A stretch of 64,000 nucleotides of DNA from positions 5,396,501 to 5,460,500 of the forward strand of contig OY992839.1 in NCBI GenBank assembly GCA_963921425.1. The letters run 5' to 3'. The notes under the pieces are model-generated. The model saw nothing but the letters and a program-made list of their open reading frames with translations. It was not told the origin of the DNA and did not search any database. The stretch's first letter is position 1. Each line of letters starts with the position of its first letter. Below, in pieces: positions 1 through 13,092 of this stretch. This stretch comes from Dryas octopetala (taxonomy: Eukaryota > Streptophyta > Magnoliopsida > Rosales > Rosaceae). The position numbers were made by a program, and so were the translations under genes.

Positions 1-1086
1 TCTAAAATATTATTATTTATACATGTTATTTTGTTAAATGTTCAGATATCTAAATTGTTAGACCAGCAACTCTAAAAACTTCAATTGTTAGGGAATGAGC
101 CAATAATGTATATTAAATTTATCAATTTAGTATGCGCAATTCTATGCACAACTAACAAATAAGTGTGTAATGAGGATTGAAAGTTTTGAACATGAAACTT
201 CTTGAAAACAAGAATCTGAAACTATGTTGAATAACTACTAAGCCTAAAAAGTTACATAACTACTAAGCCTAAAAAGTTACACTGGCCCAACAAGGCAACA
301 ATACATATCAATTTGACATAAATGTGTTGCAATTGCACGTTCAATGGTGTCCCCAAGTTTCAAAAGAAAAAGACAGCTAGCCAGCAAAACCCGAATTAAG
401 GATGGATATATAGATGTTTGACAAGTTTGATGGGGGAATTTACAATGTTAATTTTGTTATGAATGATGTGATCCTAGTGGAAGATTTGGGGCATGCATAT
501 ATATGCTTTCTTGTGAATTAAGCAAAGCTATGGAAAACCCTTAGATGGGAATGGATCATAGGGATCCTTGGCTTCAAAGGCGACCCAATAATCAATAATA
601 TTCAATATAATGAAAGAAAAAGTTATTTAGTAGAAGATTAAGAAAGGGAACTTGACTTGGCATTCATGAGTTGCTTGACCCGTCATGCTCATTGGACCTC
701 TAACCAAGTAATTATTCCTTTAATAAAATGGTGGTTGTTGAGCGGTTAATTGCCCGTCCACCCACCACATCATAATTATTGAAAAATATATGCACACGTT
801 AATAACATATTATATATTATAAAGAGTCCATTAATTATAAGGTACTAACAAAGCAAAATATTAACCAAAACCACTCAATCTATTTTTATTAACTTGCGGA
901 CACTATCTACCAGCCCCCCAATATATAACATGCGGACACCTTCCAAAAGAAACGCATAACAACCAAACCAGCTACACAAACAGCCCAAAACTGCTCTTTT
1001 TTTTTTTTTGCCAAATCGATCTCTTTCTTCAACTTTACCAAATCGACAATTGTTCATCTTCACTCATAAGCATCGTTCTGCAATTG
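1..1086. other. Intergenic DNA, no gene recognised
   Basis: AT-rich sequence with only short spurious open frames. Apart from the 25-bp duplication at 231-280 I see no conserved domain, RNA gene or clear transposon end. Confidence 0.6.
231..280. repeat. Perfect 25-bp tandem duplication
   Basis: Two exact adjacent copies of a 25-bp unit beginning ATAACTACTAAGCC occupy 231-255 and 256-280. No coding potential or family assignment is visible. The duplication is recent or conserved by chance; it lies in AT-rich intergenic DNA. Confidence 0.9.
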
Positions 1087-1091
1087 CAAGC

Positions 1092-1326
1092 CTGCAACTC
1101 CAAAAAAACTGCAGTTTCAGTTTACTTTGCAGTTTCAGAAATTGCAGTTTCACTTGCAGTTTCAGAAACTGCAGTTTCACTTACACTACAACTGCAAGCT
1201 TACAACTCAAATAAACTGCAGTTTCAGTTCATTTGCAGTTTCAGAAACTGCAGTTAGTAACTACAACTCCAATAAACTGCAGTTTCAGTTTACTTCCAAT
1301 GTTCCAGAAATTGCAGTTTCAGAATC
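1092..1326. repeat. TGCAGTTTCA minisatellite with higher-order structure
   Basis: The decamer TGCAGTTTCA occurs nine times, plus one variant, within about 220 bp. The copies sit in a larger unit that starts with a CTACAACTCCAATAAA-like segment followed by two or more decamers. That larger unit recurs near 1092, 1191 and 1259, so the array has two levels of periodicity. Open frames through it arise from the repeat and should not be called genes. Confidence 0.85.
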
Positions 1327-1489
1327 AAAAACCTTCTACTGATAAAAAATCAAAGTAGGAGTCTACGTACCATAAGCTGTGTTCATGCCCAATCGAGGAG
1401 AAGTCGGAGTGGTAAAAGCAGATCTAGAAGGCTTCGATCAAGCTCGGAGCAGATCCATTAGAAGGCTTCGAGCAGGCTTCGATCAAGCA

Positions 1490-1493
<4 letters not shown>

Positions 1494-1523
<30 letters not shown>
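1494..1523. repeat. (AG)n microsatellite
   Basis: About 14 AG units followed by an A-run. Just upstream, 1405-1490 holds imperfect copies of an AGAAGGCTTCGATCAAGC-like segment. Confidence 0.9.
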
Positions 1524-1527
<4 letters not shown>

Positions 1528-3713
1528 AAAAACATATTTTTTTAATATCATAACTTACAAATGTGACCTTATTGTTAAATTTGAACAATAGGTATAGTAG
1601 AGGTTAAATAAAATACTTGTCATGTACCCTAGAGTAATTAATTCTATTATAAATTTTGTTCGGTTGCGGTTGCAACGGTTAATAAAGTGTAAAAATTGCT
1701 AAGAATTATGTGAATTATGTACAATTGTTTTATATAAAATATAATGTATACACTTTAAGGTAATTAAGTTGAGTACAATATTAGTGTAATTTGTTGAAAA
1801 ATAAAAAAATATGAATTCTAAACAAGTGATATTAGAATTAATAATTAAATTAAGGCGCATGACGCATTATCATATCATGCTTGTCATCGCATTTCATGGA
1901 TTAAGTAAATGAAAAAGATGTTTGAGAAAACAATTAATGTTGAGAGGGAAATAAAAGAGAAATGATATGTAGACAACAATACCAGCTGAATTCAAAACAT
2001 CAAACACAACGTGGGGAGGGTAAAGAAGTAGTTGAGCATTCTTTATCAATGATGTAATTAATTCATTAAATACATATTCTGGTGGTCAATTTTTATAGTT
2101 TGGACTTAAACGAGGATCGATCACCTGCTTCACAATACTTCATTTCTTTTCTTTCAAAGTTTTGTTTGTAGTTACTAGTTAGGTGCTTCTGTCTCTTGTT
2201 TTTCTGTTTGTTTCTATATTGTTCTCTTTGTTGTTCTTGTTGTGGTGTGTATGGAGCCTTCAGGTCAAGAAAGAAAAAAAAAATGAAAAAAAGGCAAACT
2301 CAGGCGTATTCAAGCATACTTTTTAGTTGTCGTTGTGATATAACACTTATCCCCACACTTACGATTATAGCTCGATTCTAGTTTTTTTTTTTTTTAAAGA
2401 ATTTTAAAGAATTTTAAAAAAGACATACTGGTTTTGTTGGTTGAAAAGTATAATAAACTAAAATAACCCTTTGCCTAACAAGACATGATGTAGTCACAAG
2501 TTACAACCCTACTAAGGTTTTGGTGGCCAAACCCATAGGTCCTGAGACCCTATCAATTTAGTGAAGGAACATGTTGTCCTTATTGATCCTCTTTTGGAAA
2601 AAGGGTAAAAGATTCTTGTTAAATTCACTTTAATAACAGAACTTTATGGAAAATCCTAATTCCCTAATTATTTGTGCCTATAAAATTAATGTGGAAATGA
2701 ATACAAATTTAAGTAGCACATGGGAAGATTCATACCAACTTCATTAGTCCATGTGCTGAATGGCCAACTATCCTCCTACTCCTCTCGAATCAACATCTTT
2801 CCATCTGGCGCTTTGTCAAGATATATTGGTCCCCTCCCCATAATTAAACCAAAATCAATTTCAAGTAACATGCTGTTGTTGTTTTATCCAAGCAAATAAC
2901 ACAAAATTAATATTCCAGATTACTAGCATGTGATGACCTTGAGCTTGGGTTCTGAGCACTAGCAATGCCATACCTATAGACATTGATAATCAACCATCGT
3001 GCATGGAATTGGAACCCTTATGACAAAACAAAGGGTAAAATGTCGTTTTATTTTTTATTTTTTTTGTTTTTGTTTTTCATGTTTTGCTTACAAGTCTAAA
3101 TCATAGAAGTTGCCCCTTCATCACCCTACCCCAAAACCACCCATGGCACAAAATATTGCTGTAACTAAAGATACCACCAGAAAATAGTAAATATCTTGAC
3201 CACTCTACCTATATGGCTATATCTGATAAGAAAAATCAGTCCTAGCTAGTTGGTAAAATATAGAATTAGATCAAATCCCCTATCAATGTTACATTAATTA
3301 AAAAAAAAAAAAGAGGAAATGTCAGCTCACAACATTCTCTACAATGTTAAAGCAATTAAAAGATTGAATATTATTGGCAAGAATCTTACAAATTTTGTTT
3401 CAGTGACCAAGCCAAACAGCTATAGGATTCTGCTTTGCTCAATTCTTTTGACATGGAATAAGCGCTTTGCCGGTGGGCATCAGAGATTCAGAATCATACA
3501 CCAACCCCAGAAGAAAATTACTGTATCTTCTGAGTTTTGAACTTTTTACTTCTGGGTCAAAAATACAATCATTTTTCTCTGCTTTCAGTGCATTGTATCT
3601 GATAGGAGCTCTAGTTATTAAACACAAATCTCAGTAGTCCAGTAATATACTTCCCAGATTTGGTATTCAACATGGATTTAACCAAGATGTTTATTTAGTG
3701 TATACAAGTCTCA
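1524..3713. other. Intergenic DNA downstream of the MCM10 gene
   Basis: Low-complexity, AT-rich sequence with poly-A and poly-T runs. The part next to the MCM10 stop (about 3310-3713) is less AT-rich and probably contains its 3' UTR. A 62-codon frame on the same strand as MCM10 (3439-3627) has no recognised similarity. Nothing else can be supported. Confidence 0.5.
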
Positions 3714-6375
3714 TTATTCTTCATCTGAGTTAACATAATATAATTCAATCATCTTTCCTATCCCCTGCTTTGTTTTGTCTGCCAAATTACTCTCCTTTTC
3801 AGTTTTCTTTCTTTTTGCATCCAGTTGCTGATTTCCGGTGACTGCAGATGGACCCATGCTTGTGGCAGATGATTTCCTGAGGAACAGTAAACAAATCTTC
3901 AGTGACAAGGAAAAAGAAAAAGTTACATACACAAATAAAAATACTGTAGAAACATCTTATATATGATTCACCTCTTCTCTAATTTGGAGATTTGTTTGTT
4001 TCGCATAGTTGACTCTTTCATCATATCTTTTGCATTATTGTCTGAGATCTCGGCCAGAAACCTTATTCCTTGTGAGTGTGCATTTGTAGTCACTTTAGCT
4101 GCATTACTGTTCATATAAGTCAATAATCAAACCATTGATAGAATTCTATAAACTCACCATAAACAAAACTTCATGTGCAAAAGAGATGCCACTGCCAGCT
4201 ATATATTCAGCAGTTGACTAGTGATTTTCTCTTGTTGCTAAAATTTATAAAATGAGAAGGCATTGTATAATTGGCAACCAAAGAGCCTTAGTGAATTGCT
4301 TCATAATCAAATGAGGCTTAAATCTATGCTATCTATGACAAACCTTAATGCCTTCTTAAGCCCTTCCACGGACAACAGCTTCACTGGCTGCATAGGTTTT
4401 TTCAAGTTTGTTTTGTCACGTTGAGGATCAACCAAAAAAATTCCTTCTGACTTGTGAGGATTCAGAAATGCTGTTCTCAGGTTCCTGGTAGCACAAAAAA
4501 TATATATACATTCAAACAAATTATATCACCCATGTGAAGAAACTAAAACATATTACACAAAAGAGTTCCTTTCATTACACAAATGTGAACTCTAGTCTCT
4601 ATATTAAAGAGAATCAGGTGATGTTAAGCATTTATCACCTACCCTCCCTTGAGCTCAGTTCGCATTGAGGAATATTTCTGTGATTCTTTCTGAAGAAGTA
4701 GACATACAGGAAATACCAGTTAGTAAGTTTTCCTTGAAGACATATCAGAACAGGCAAACAAGAATAAGGAATTAAATTTACATGCTTACCGATTTATGAT
4801 ATTTACAATATATCCCACGACGTCTGAGATAACAGGAAGAATTGATGTCAAAAATATTAATAAATAGTACAATAACCACTGTAAATATAGATGCACGTAA
4901 TGATGCAAAAGAATCTCAACCTCCATTGGTAGGAATAACCATAAACAATGTTACCCCAAGCCTCAAATACTAAATGACAGTAATTATAACTGTCAATGAA
5001 TAAAGTGGTCAAAGAACAGGAGGTTACATACTTATTTATGACTACAGTACAAGCCATTCCATCCTTCCTTTTCCCTTTGCAAACTCCATAGTCAACTGAA
5101 GTGCCCATCTTCACGATTTGACTGGCTGAATATACACTCAAAGAAAAACCAGCACCCTGCATAAACAGATGAAAACAGTTATCTTTGATGATATAAGAAC
5201 AAGTCATTGAAAAGAAAAACACTGCATGACAAATTAATACCATTGCATCATTGCGTACAGTGCAATTAAACAGCGCAAACACCATTCCAGCCTGCTCTTT
5301 GCTGTTCCTCTCATAAGCATCACCAAACAAGAAAACAGAAACGGTATCTTCATCCAAACACCCAAATTTCCATATAGAATAACTCTTCCCTGTTTTACTA
5401 GTTTTTGGATTCCCCTTCTCAGTCAACACTCCAACAGTTGCCCAGCATCCCTTAAGAGTATCCCCAACCAACGAATTCCTGGAAAAGCCCATGTAAAATA
5501 TCACAATCCAATTCAACCAGCATCTGGTTACAACTTTGGAAATACTTCCCTAGCTAACAAGTGCAAAATCAAATTCATTCTGGTTTCTAAAAGCATGTAA
5601 ACCACTTTCATAATTCTAACCAAACAATGCCTAAATATGCAAGGATGTGAAAAAAGCAAAAAGATTACTTTATGGTGGATAACCGAACAAAACGAATGTC
5701 TGAAAAGCGATCATTAAGCTCTGAAGGAGATATCAACTGGTTCCTGTACCAAAAGAAAAAAGATCAACAAATCACACACAACTTTGAACTTCCAAGGAAA
5801 AACCAAGTAAAAAACTTCTAGTCTTCCACATTAGATAATATATTGTCAAAATAGTCTAACATTTTCATCAATTTGGGATTGGCAAGCATTAAGCAACAAA
5901 TATAAAAATGTAATCGGTTGGGGTTATAAGCTACCTAATTCGCAAACCCGAAAACCTCTCAACTTCTGGATCGGTGGAGGCACTTGGCCGGTTCAATTTG
6001 CCAGTCTTCTGGACCGGTTTTTGCTCGTAATCAAGGCAGTCCTGAACAGCATCCCTAAACACGGACATGTCCGCTGCCTGCCCATTTCGGCTCGGAAATT
6101 CATCGTCCGAAAGGTACCCTGCTAAAATTAAAGCCATTGAGAGAGACCCATTAGACCTTTCGAGAAATTGAGAGATACCCATTTCGATTTTCCAATACCA
6201 TAGCGAAAATGAGCAAACCCATCAAAAAAGTTATTAAAAAACATGAAAATGAACCAAAACAATAGATGGGTGTATTTATACCTGTAACTGGAGAATGGGA
6301 AGGAGAACCAGGAGGGGTTTCCGGAACCCTATCTTGGAGAGAGAGAAGGAGGTCAAGGTCTTGGCGGTTTGACAT
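3714..6375 (-). CDS. MCM10: MCM10 DNA replication initiation factor
   Basis: MCM10 is a nuclear replication factor that binds DNA and the CMG helicase and helps recruit polymerase alpha during origin firing. I rebuilt ten exons on the minus strand: 6282-6375, 6118-5935, 5743-5669, 5478-5241, 5156-5032, 4823-4790, 4689-4643, 4484-4344, 4106-3972 and 3876-3714. They total 1236 nt and encode 411 residues in one frame, with GT-AG introns. The OB-fold region spans roughly residues 110-220 (motif SIWKFGCLDED). It is followed by the family zinc finger CX9CX11CX2H, with ligands at about C223, C233, C245 and H248, the same spacing as in animal MCM10. A KYSSMRTELKGG-type segment and a basic C-terminal tail follow. 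The ATG at 6375 is the first in frame. The gene is head-to-head with the beta-galactosidase gene. Length is close to that of plant MCM10 proteins, and no damage is visible. Confidence 0.93.
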
Positions 6376-6577
6376 GATTTGGCTCTGTGAGACCTCTGAA
6401 TAGTGTGATTTGTGTCGTAGACTGTATCAAGCGGAGAGGGCTTCGGTGTTTGTGTTAAAAATTTGGAGCTCCAAAGATTCGTTTAAGACTGTGGAGGGAG
6501 ACTTTCGGATTTTTGGAGGGAACACAATTCAAAGTTAACGCACCCGCGCTTTTAAGTTCGATGGTTTTCATTTGGAG

Positions 6578-6914
6578 TTAATTACACTTACACCACTGAA
6601 GTTTATCGTTTTTTCACATATATTTTTTTAAATTTTAAAAATTACACATATACCCCATGAAGTTTCAAAACTATTACATATAACCCCTAACAAGAGAAAA
6701 AAATAAATAAACAAGAAATAAAATATTTGTATTGATGTTGGACCTTACACCTTGAGTAATCTTTTTAGGCCATTTCACCCCTTAACATGCCTTTTTGCAT
6801 AATTTCTTATCATTTTTTGTCTTAGTATAGGAGGTTATATGCAACAGTTTTGAAACGTCAAGGGGTGTATGTAAAAAAACGATAAACCTCAAGGGATGTG
6901 AGTATAATAAATTC
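6578..6914. mobile_element. MITE with long TIRs in the MCM10 5' flank
   Basis: The two ends are imperfect inverted repeats of about 80 bp. The left end begins TTAATTACACTTACACC and contains GTTTATCGTTTTTT; the right end, read in reverse, begins GAATTTATTATACTCAC and contains GGTTTATCGTTTTTTTAC. The flanks carry near-identical direct repeats, TTTTCATTTGGAG at 6565-6577 and TTTTCATTTGAG at 6915-6926. A duplication of this size fits a Mutator-like, non-autonomous element. It has no coding capacity and lies about 200 bp upstream of the MCM10 start codon. Confidence 0.75.
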
Positions 6915-6926
6915 TTTTCATTTGAG

Positions 6927-8278
6927 TCTCATAAGAGATAAGACTCATAACTCCTTCTATTTTTATTTTTTTTATTAATTTCAAAACCCAATTATGATCC
7001 AAATTAAAGATAAATTAATATGTCAATAAAGAAACTCTCCGGCATTGGGAGAAATGTCACTTTATATTACATTTTAGAAAACATACTCTAAGACTTATAT
7101 TAATCAAAATCTATTACTTCATTCATTTTCGCCACTTAGATTAACCTCAACATTTTTTTTATTCTGTAAAACTAACTCCAAGGGTTTGGGGTATGGAAAA
7201 TTATCTCCTTAAAAATGATGGGTTTATTCTATGAACTATTATTCTCATTGTGGTCATATATTATAAATCAGACTTATCTCCTTAATGAAATGATGTATTG
7301 CACAATAGTCAGTTTTATCACTATTATTTTAGCGATTTTTTTCCTTTTATGTTTGATACAGTATCCATCAAGAGATTTTATCATAAAACTAATGAGTGCC
7401 TGTATATATTTGATAGTTGGATAGGAATGGAATTTCAAACCACATAAATCATGCATTGGGTATGAATATATATATATATATATATGGTTTTGGGAAATGA
7501 ACTGAAAATTGTCTATGAATGGTACATATATAGCAATAATAATAATAATTGGATTACATGATGATCACCTTCTAATCTAATCCTTTTATTGCAGGTCAAA
7601 ATATACACAACTTAGTTGTAGGCCTAATCCTATACACATTAATAATGTTTGACAAGGAGAAGACTCAAAGATGTGGAAAACAGAAAAGGAATTAAAATGG
7701 AGGCATGGTCAAATGTATGGAACCAAAAAAAAAGTGAAAAACAAGGCTAAATCCACGGTCACATTAAGAAATTGTCACTAGCAGGCGTTGCCATATAAAT
7801 TTGGTGCATGCAGATTTATGGAAATCTGGGTTAGCCATCAATCTCGGACTATGCTGTTACATAACTACTGGAGTGAACAAGGCCATGGCATCCACATATC
7901 ACTGACAGTCCACATTCAAACCCCAAAAACTCGGATTGCTCTATTCCAAAAGTAGCAAAATTAAATCCTTGATATACAAACAGACAACCACTAGAGAGAG
8001 AGAGAGAGAAAAACAGCAGATTGGACAGAGCACAAGGCAAGATTAAGGACCAGAGGATTGAAACAAACAATAACAACAACAATTCATCAGAACAACTATT
8101 GTTATTCTGGGTTGTCATCAGTGGGACATCATATGATTTACCATTGAATCTCTTACATCTTTGTGTTTGATGGAGTTTTTGAACCAGCTTCTGGGTACCC
8201 CACCATTCTGAAGGAGGCAGAAGTGTTCTGTTTAGCCTAAATTTGATTAGAGAATTGATTAGGTAATTGATTGACATA
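6927..8278. other. Intergenic DNA and presumed 5' region of the beta-galactosidase gene
   Basis: AT-rich DNA with an (AT)n tract at about 7468-7485, an (AAT)n run near 7536 and a short (GA)n tract at about 7993-8008. The last few hundred bases probably include the promoter and 5' UTR of the downstream gene. No other gene seen. Confidence 0.5.
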
Positions 8279-11200
8279 ATGGTGGTGGTACCAAGCAGGT
8301 TGGTATTGATTGGTCTTGTTTTTCTGGTGGTCTCGGCAACTCTAGTCCATGCCAAAGATAAGTACCCGAACACCACGGGTATGAGTGAGGACGAGGAGGA
8401 CGGGGATGAAGAGGGGGCTGGAGCCGATGGGAAGAAGCTAGAGATGCTAGAGACGGGCCCAGTGACATATGATGCCAGGTCTATCATAATCAATGGAAAA
8501 CGAGAGCTTTTATATTCGGGTTCAATTCACTATCCGAGGAGCACACCAGAAGTAAGTCATTGATCAACTTTTCTTTTCTTATGTGTTAATGGGGGATCCC
8601 GGAACCTCAGCTTGTTTTTTCTCGGTTTGTTTTCGTTTGACTTTTAATCATAATCGTATCTTATTATCTAAGAGTAAGTATCAAATGATGAAATGGATAC
8701 CTAACACTTTTTGAATGTGAATGAAGTTACACAAACACTTGGATTGCATTACACGATTAAGATTAAAACAAGCAAAAACAAGACAAACATATAATCCAAA
8801 TCCATTAATGGGTGTGTGCGTGGGGTAATGAAATTCGAAGTTAATATTTGTGTACAATTGGTTTTTTTTATTTTTTTTTTCAGATGTGGCCTGAAATTCT
8901 CCATAAGGCTAAACGAGGAGGATTGAATGTGATTCAAACTTATGTGTTTTGGAACCTTCATGAGCCTGTGCAAGGCCAGGTACTATTTATATATAATATG
9001 TATACACATGTATATATATAATGTATACAGAGATTGTTTCTTGCAGTACAAGAAATTGTGAAATTTACTGTGAAAATGATAGCTTACATTAAATCTTTGT
9101 TCTGATTTTGCAGTACAATTTCAAGGGAAACGCCGACCTGGTTGAGTTCATTAAGCTGGTGCAGAAGAATGGAATGTATGTGACCCTCAGGGTTGGGCCA
9201 TTCATACAAGCAGAATGGAACCACGGGTATATATATTATTGATAATTCTGATATGGATCTCATTCTCTTTCTATTGTGAATTGTTCGTGCTTCAATGATA
9301 TGCATTTTTCTTTTTTCCAAATGTAAACTTCAGAGGACTTCCATATTGGCTTAGAGAGGTCCCCAACATCATATTCCGTTCAGATAATCCACCATACAAG
9401 GTGATCAATAGGTTCCAAATCCACCTATGATGATGACTGCTATAATTTGAGGAGCCACAATTACTGATTGAGACCTTCCATTTTCAGGAACTCATGAAGA
9501 AGTTTGTGACGATGATAATGAAGAAGATGAAGGATGCCAAACTATTTTCTCCACAGGGAGGCCCAATTATCTTAGCACAGGTTGGTATTCGGGTCCTCTC
9601 TAAAGATTAAGGTGGCATTTGGAATTCTATTCAAAAACTTTTTTCGGAACACAAGTGTTATTTTTCCATGAATGTTTTTCTTTTATGGCTAACCTCTAAT
9701 ATTTCATGGCACAGATTGAAAATGAGTACAATCATGTCCAGCTTGCATATAGAGAATTGGGTGACAGTTATGTGCAGTGGGCAGCAAAAATGGCACTGGC
9801 ACAGAATGTTGAAGTGCCATGGATCATGTGCAAGCAGAAGGATGCTCCTGATCCCGTGGTATGTTTGCAAAGTTTTCATTGATTCTAATAGAAACCATAC
9901 ATTACCAGTGGCCCGTTTTGGGAATTTTCCTAGGACCTCCGAAACCTTAGGACCGGCCCTGCCAGTGGGAAATTTGACCGAAGACCACAGAAGTTTTAAT
10001 TGTTGTCTTCTGACCTTTGATCCTGAAAAACATGTTCTCCTGTGCAGATTAATACATGCAATGGAAGGCACTGTGGAGATACTTTCATAGGCCCTAATAA
10101 ACCCAACAAGCCTTCTCTATGGACTGAGAACTGGACTGCTCAGTAAGTGTATACTGAAAACACACATTAGATTGAGAAGTAAATGAAGCTTGGTTTAAGT
10201 ACTATCATCTCCTTTTTCTTCTGGCTGTTCTTGGCTTCTGTTGACCAAAATTTTCGTTTTCTTTTCATATTTACAGGTACAGAGTGTTTGGTGACCCTCC
10301 TTCCCAAAGATCAGCAGAAGATATTGCATTTTCAGTTGCGCGATTTGTCTCAAAGGGCGGATCTCTAACCAACTACTATATGGTTATCAACTGACTGACC
10401 ACCTTTAAATTCTTCAGAAAACCATCAATGACATAATACTGTTCCTCTACATATGATATATAAAGCATCCTTATATTACACTTGCAGTACCATGGTGGCA
10501 CAAATTTTGGAAGAACAAGTGCTATTTTCACAACAACTCGCTACTATGACGAAGCTCCTCTCGATGAATATGGTAAAGATATGAATTAAATTTCTTTTGT
10601 ATCTAATGATTTTCAAGAAGGTTGCTCGTATATGCATCAAATTGGGTCTTGATTTTATTTGTGATCCAGCTTTGCAAAGGGATCCCAAATGGAGTCACCT
10701 CAAGGACTTGCACAGGGCTTTGAGTCTAAGTAAGAAGCCTTTGCTTGGGGGAACTCATGGAGTCCAAAGATTGGGCTCAGAAACGGAGGTGAGTATCAAA
10801 CATTCCATGAATTGAGAACTAGGCCGGATGAGGAGGAAGAAATTGTCACTAAAATGGGTTAAGCTTTTGTACTTTGTAGGCTCGTTTCTATGAGAAGCCT
10901 GGGACAGACATGTGTGTTGCTTTCTTGGCCAACAACCACTCCACAATTGAAACATATGTTAATTGGCGCGGGCAGAATTATTTCCTGCCACCACATTCCA
11001 TTAGCATCCTCCCCGATTGCAAGACCGTGGTCTTCAACTCTCAACAGATTGTATCTCAACATAATTCGAGGAACTTTGTTCCATCAAATGCTGCTAATAA
11101 ACTCAACTGGGAGAAGTTTGAAGAACCCATTCCAACCGTTGCACAAATATCAGTCAATCACAGGAAACTACAGGAGCTGTACTTCTTGCTAAAAGATAGG

Positions 11201-13092
11201 ACAGACTATGGATGGTACACCACTAGGTGAGTTTATGTCAAGCACCATGTTGAGGAAGTAAATTACAATTTAAACAAGATTGGTTTTACTCTCATAAAAT
11301 TGTATTATACCTTGTGTAAGTTGTACTGCTGCCCAAATCTGACATGATTGTGTACTCTGATTGCAGCTTTGAACTGGGTCCATATGACTTGCCGATGAAG
11401 TCCACTATTAAACCAGTTATACGAATTCCAAGTCTTGGTCACGCAATGAGTGTATTTGTCAATGGTGAATATGTTGGTAAGGCCACCATAACTCGTGCAT
11501 ACATACATAATTTGTCATTGACAGGAGGCATGCCCTTCACTTCCTAACAACCAAATGACAACGCAATTTGAACACGTTTTCAGGAATGGAACATGGAAGT
11601 CACGAGGAGAAGGGCTTTGTCTTCCAGAAACCTGTTCCCTTAAAACAAGGGCCCAACCATATATCTCTGCTTTGCATGACAGTGGGGCTCCCAGTAAGTA
11701 GCTGATCATAAACTCAAATTAGTTTGATCACTGTGATGGAAATTTAAAACAGACACCGACTTATGATTCGTTGTTTATGAATGAAGGATAGCGGAGCCTA
11801 CATGGAGCACAGGTTTGCAGGGCCCCGTTCAGTAACAATCCTAGGATTGAACACTGGAACCATTGATGTCTCACAAAATGGCTGGGGGCATAGGGTATCA
11901 TTGAACTTCCTCTCTTTAAGAATATTGAAATGGAGATGACATACAATAAATTGACCAATTGCAACTCATCTCATAATATTTGTTCCCATTTTTCAGGCTA
12001 GCCTGAATGGTGAAAACCTTAAAGTGTTCACTGAGAAGGGGGGAAAAAAAGTCCAATGGACTAAAGCAGCCGGTAAAGGAAGGGCTCTCACGTGGTACAA
12101 GGTAAGGGAAACATTTACAACTCACATTCATTCTAACAGGTTCCAAATTGTGTTAGTACTCAGCAGTGATCAGGACTAGGAATTAATGACAATAACTTGG
12201 AGTTTGCCAAAGATGCTCAATCCCTATTCATTGCTCACTACACAAGCACTTTCCTTTTTTTTTTGTTTTCTGATATTTATGTCAATGATTTTTGCTGCAG
12301 ACAACGTTTGCTGCTCCCCAAGGGAATAACCCTGTTGCTATCCGGATGACTGGTATGGGGAAGGGAATGATTTGGGTCAATGGCCAAAGCATCGGCCGTC
12401 ACTGGATGTCTTTCCTCTCTCCTCTTGGACAGCCTACTCAAGCCGAGTAAGTAAATCTCAGAAAAAGTAGTGCAATGAAACCTCCATGCATGCAAAGCAA
12501 ACTAAGGGGCGTTTGGTATTCTATTAAAAAACTTTCTTCCTTGTGATCAGGTACCACATCCCAAGATCCTTCATTCAGCCTCAAAATTACCTTGTTGTAT
12601 TGGAGGAGGAGCCAAGTGACCCCAGAGACATTGAGATCCTAACAGTCAACCGAGATACCATCTGTAGCTTCATTTCAGCGAACTATCCTCCACATGTTAA
12701 AGCATGGGAAAGAAAGGGCGGCAAGCTCAAAGTTGTTCGCCCTATTAATGGACCTTCCGTGGAGCTCAAGTGTCCAAGCTTTAAAAGGATTGCCGCGGTT
12801 GAGTTTTCAAGCTTTGGTGATCCTGAAGGCGCATGTGGAAGCTATTCCTTGGGCAACTGCGACCTTCCTGGATCCAAGAAGGTTGTTGAAGAGGTATAAA
12901 TCTCTCATTCACATGTGCAAATTTCTCAACCACATTACACCAAAATCCTCATCTTTTTGTTTTCGTGTTTTTGAGCAGCTTTGCTTAGGAAAGAGTACCT
13001 GTACAATCCCTGTTGACTCAAAGCTTTTCGGCCCGGATTCTTGCCCAGATATCAAGATCAAAACACTTGCTGTCCAAGCCAAGTGTGCCTAA
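8279..13092 (+). CDS. Beta-galactosidase, GH35 family (BGAL13/14-like)
   Basis: A secreted enzyme removing terminal beta-galactosyl residues from cell-wall glycans. Eighteen exons: 8279-8551, 8884-8979, 9114-9226, 9334-9400, 9488-9580, 9715-9858, 10048-10142, 10277-10382, 10488-10572, 10670-10788, 10880-11226, 11367-11476, 11584-11693, 11787-11894, 11997-12101, 12301-12446, 12551-12893 and 12979-13092. They give 2574 nt, 857 aa, in one frame. The first ATG at 8279 precedes a hydrophobic signal peptide ([17 protein letters not shown]). An acidic stretch ([15 protein letters not shown]) separates it from the catalytic domain. The GH35 signature [14 protein letters not shown] supplies the acid/base Glu, and [10 protein letters not shown] the nucleophile Glu. 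The C terminus has the Cys-rich SUEL-type lectin fold ([10 protein letters not shown] to KCA). The lectin tail and length fit the BGAL13/14 group; exact orthology needs a tree. Confidence 0.93.

Noticed and set aside
3439-3627. Additional terminal MCM10 exon on the minus strand
   Set aside because: The upstream exon already ends the frame at 3714 with a natural stop, and I see no family similarity; kept as probable 3' UTR.
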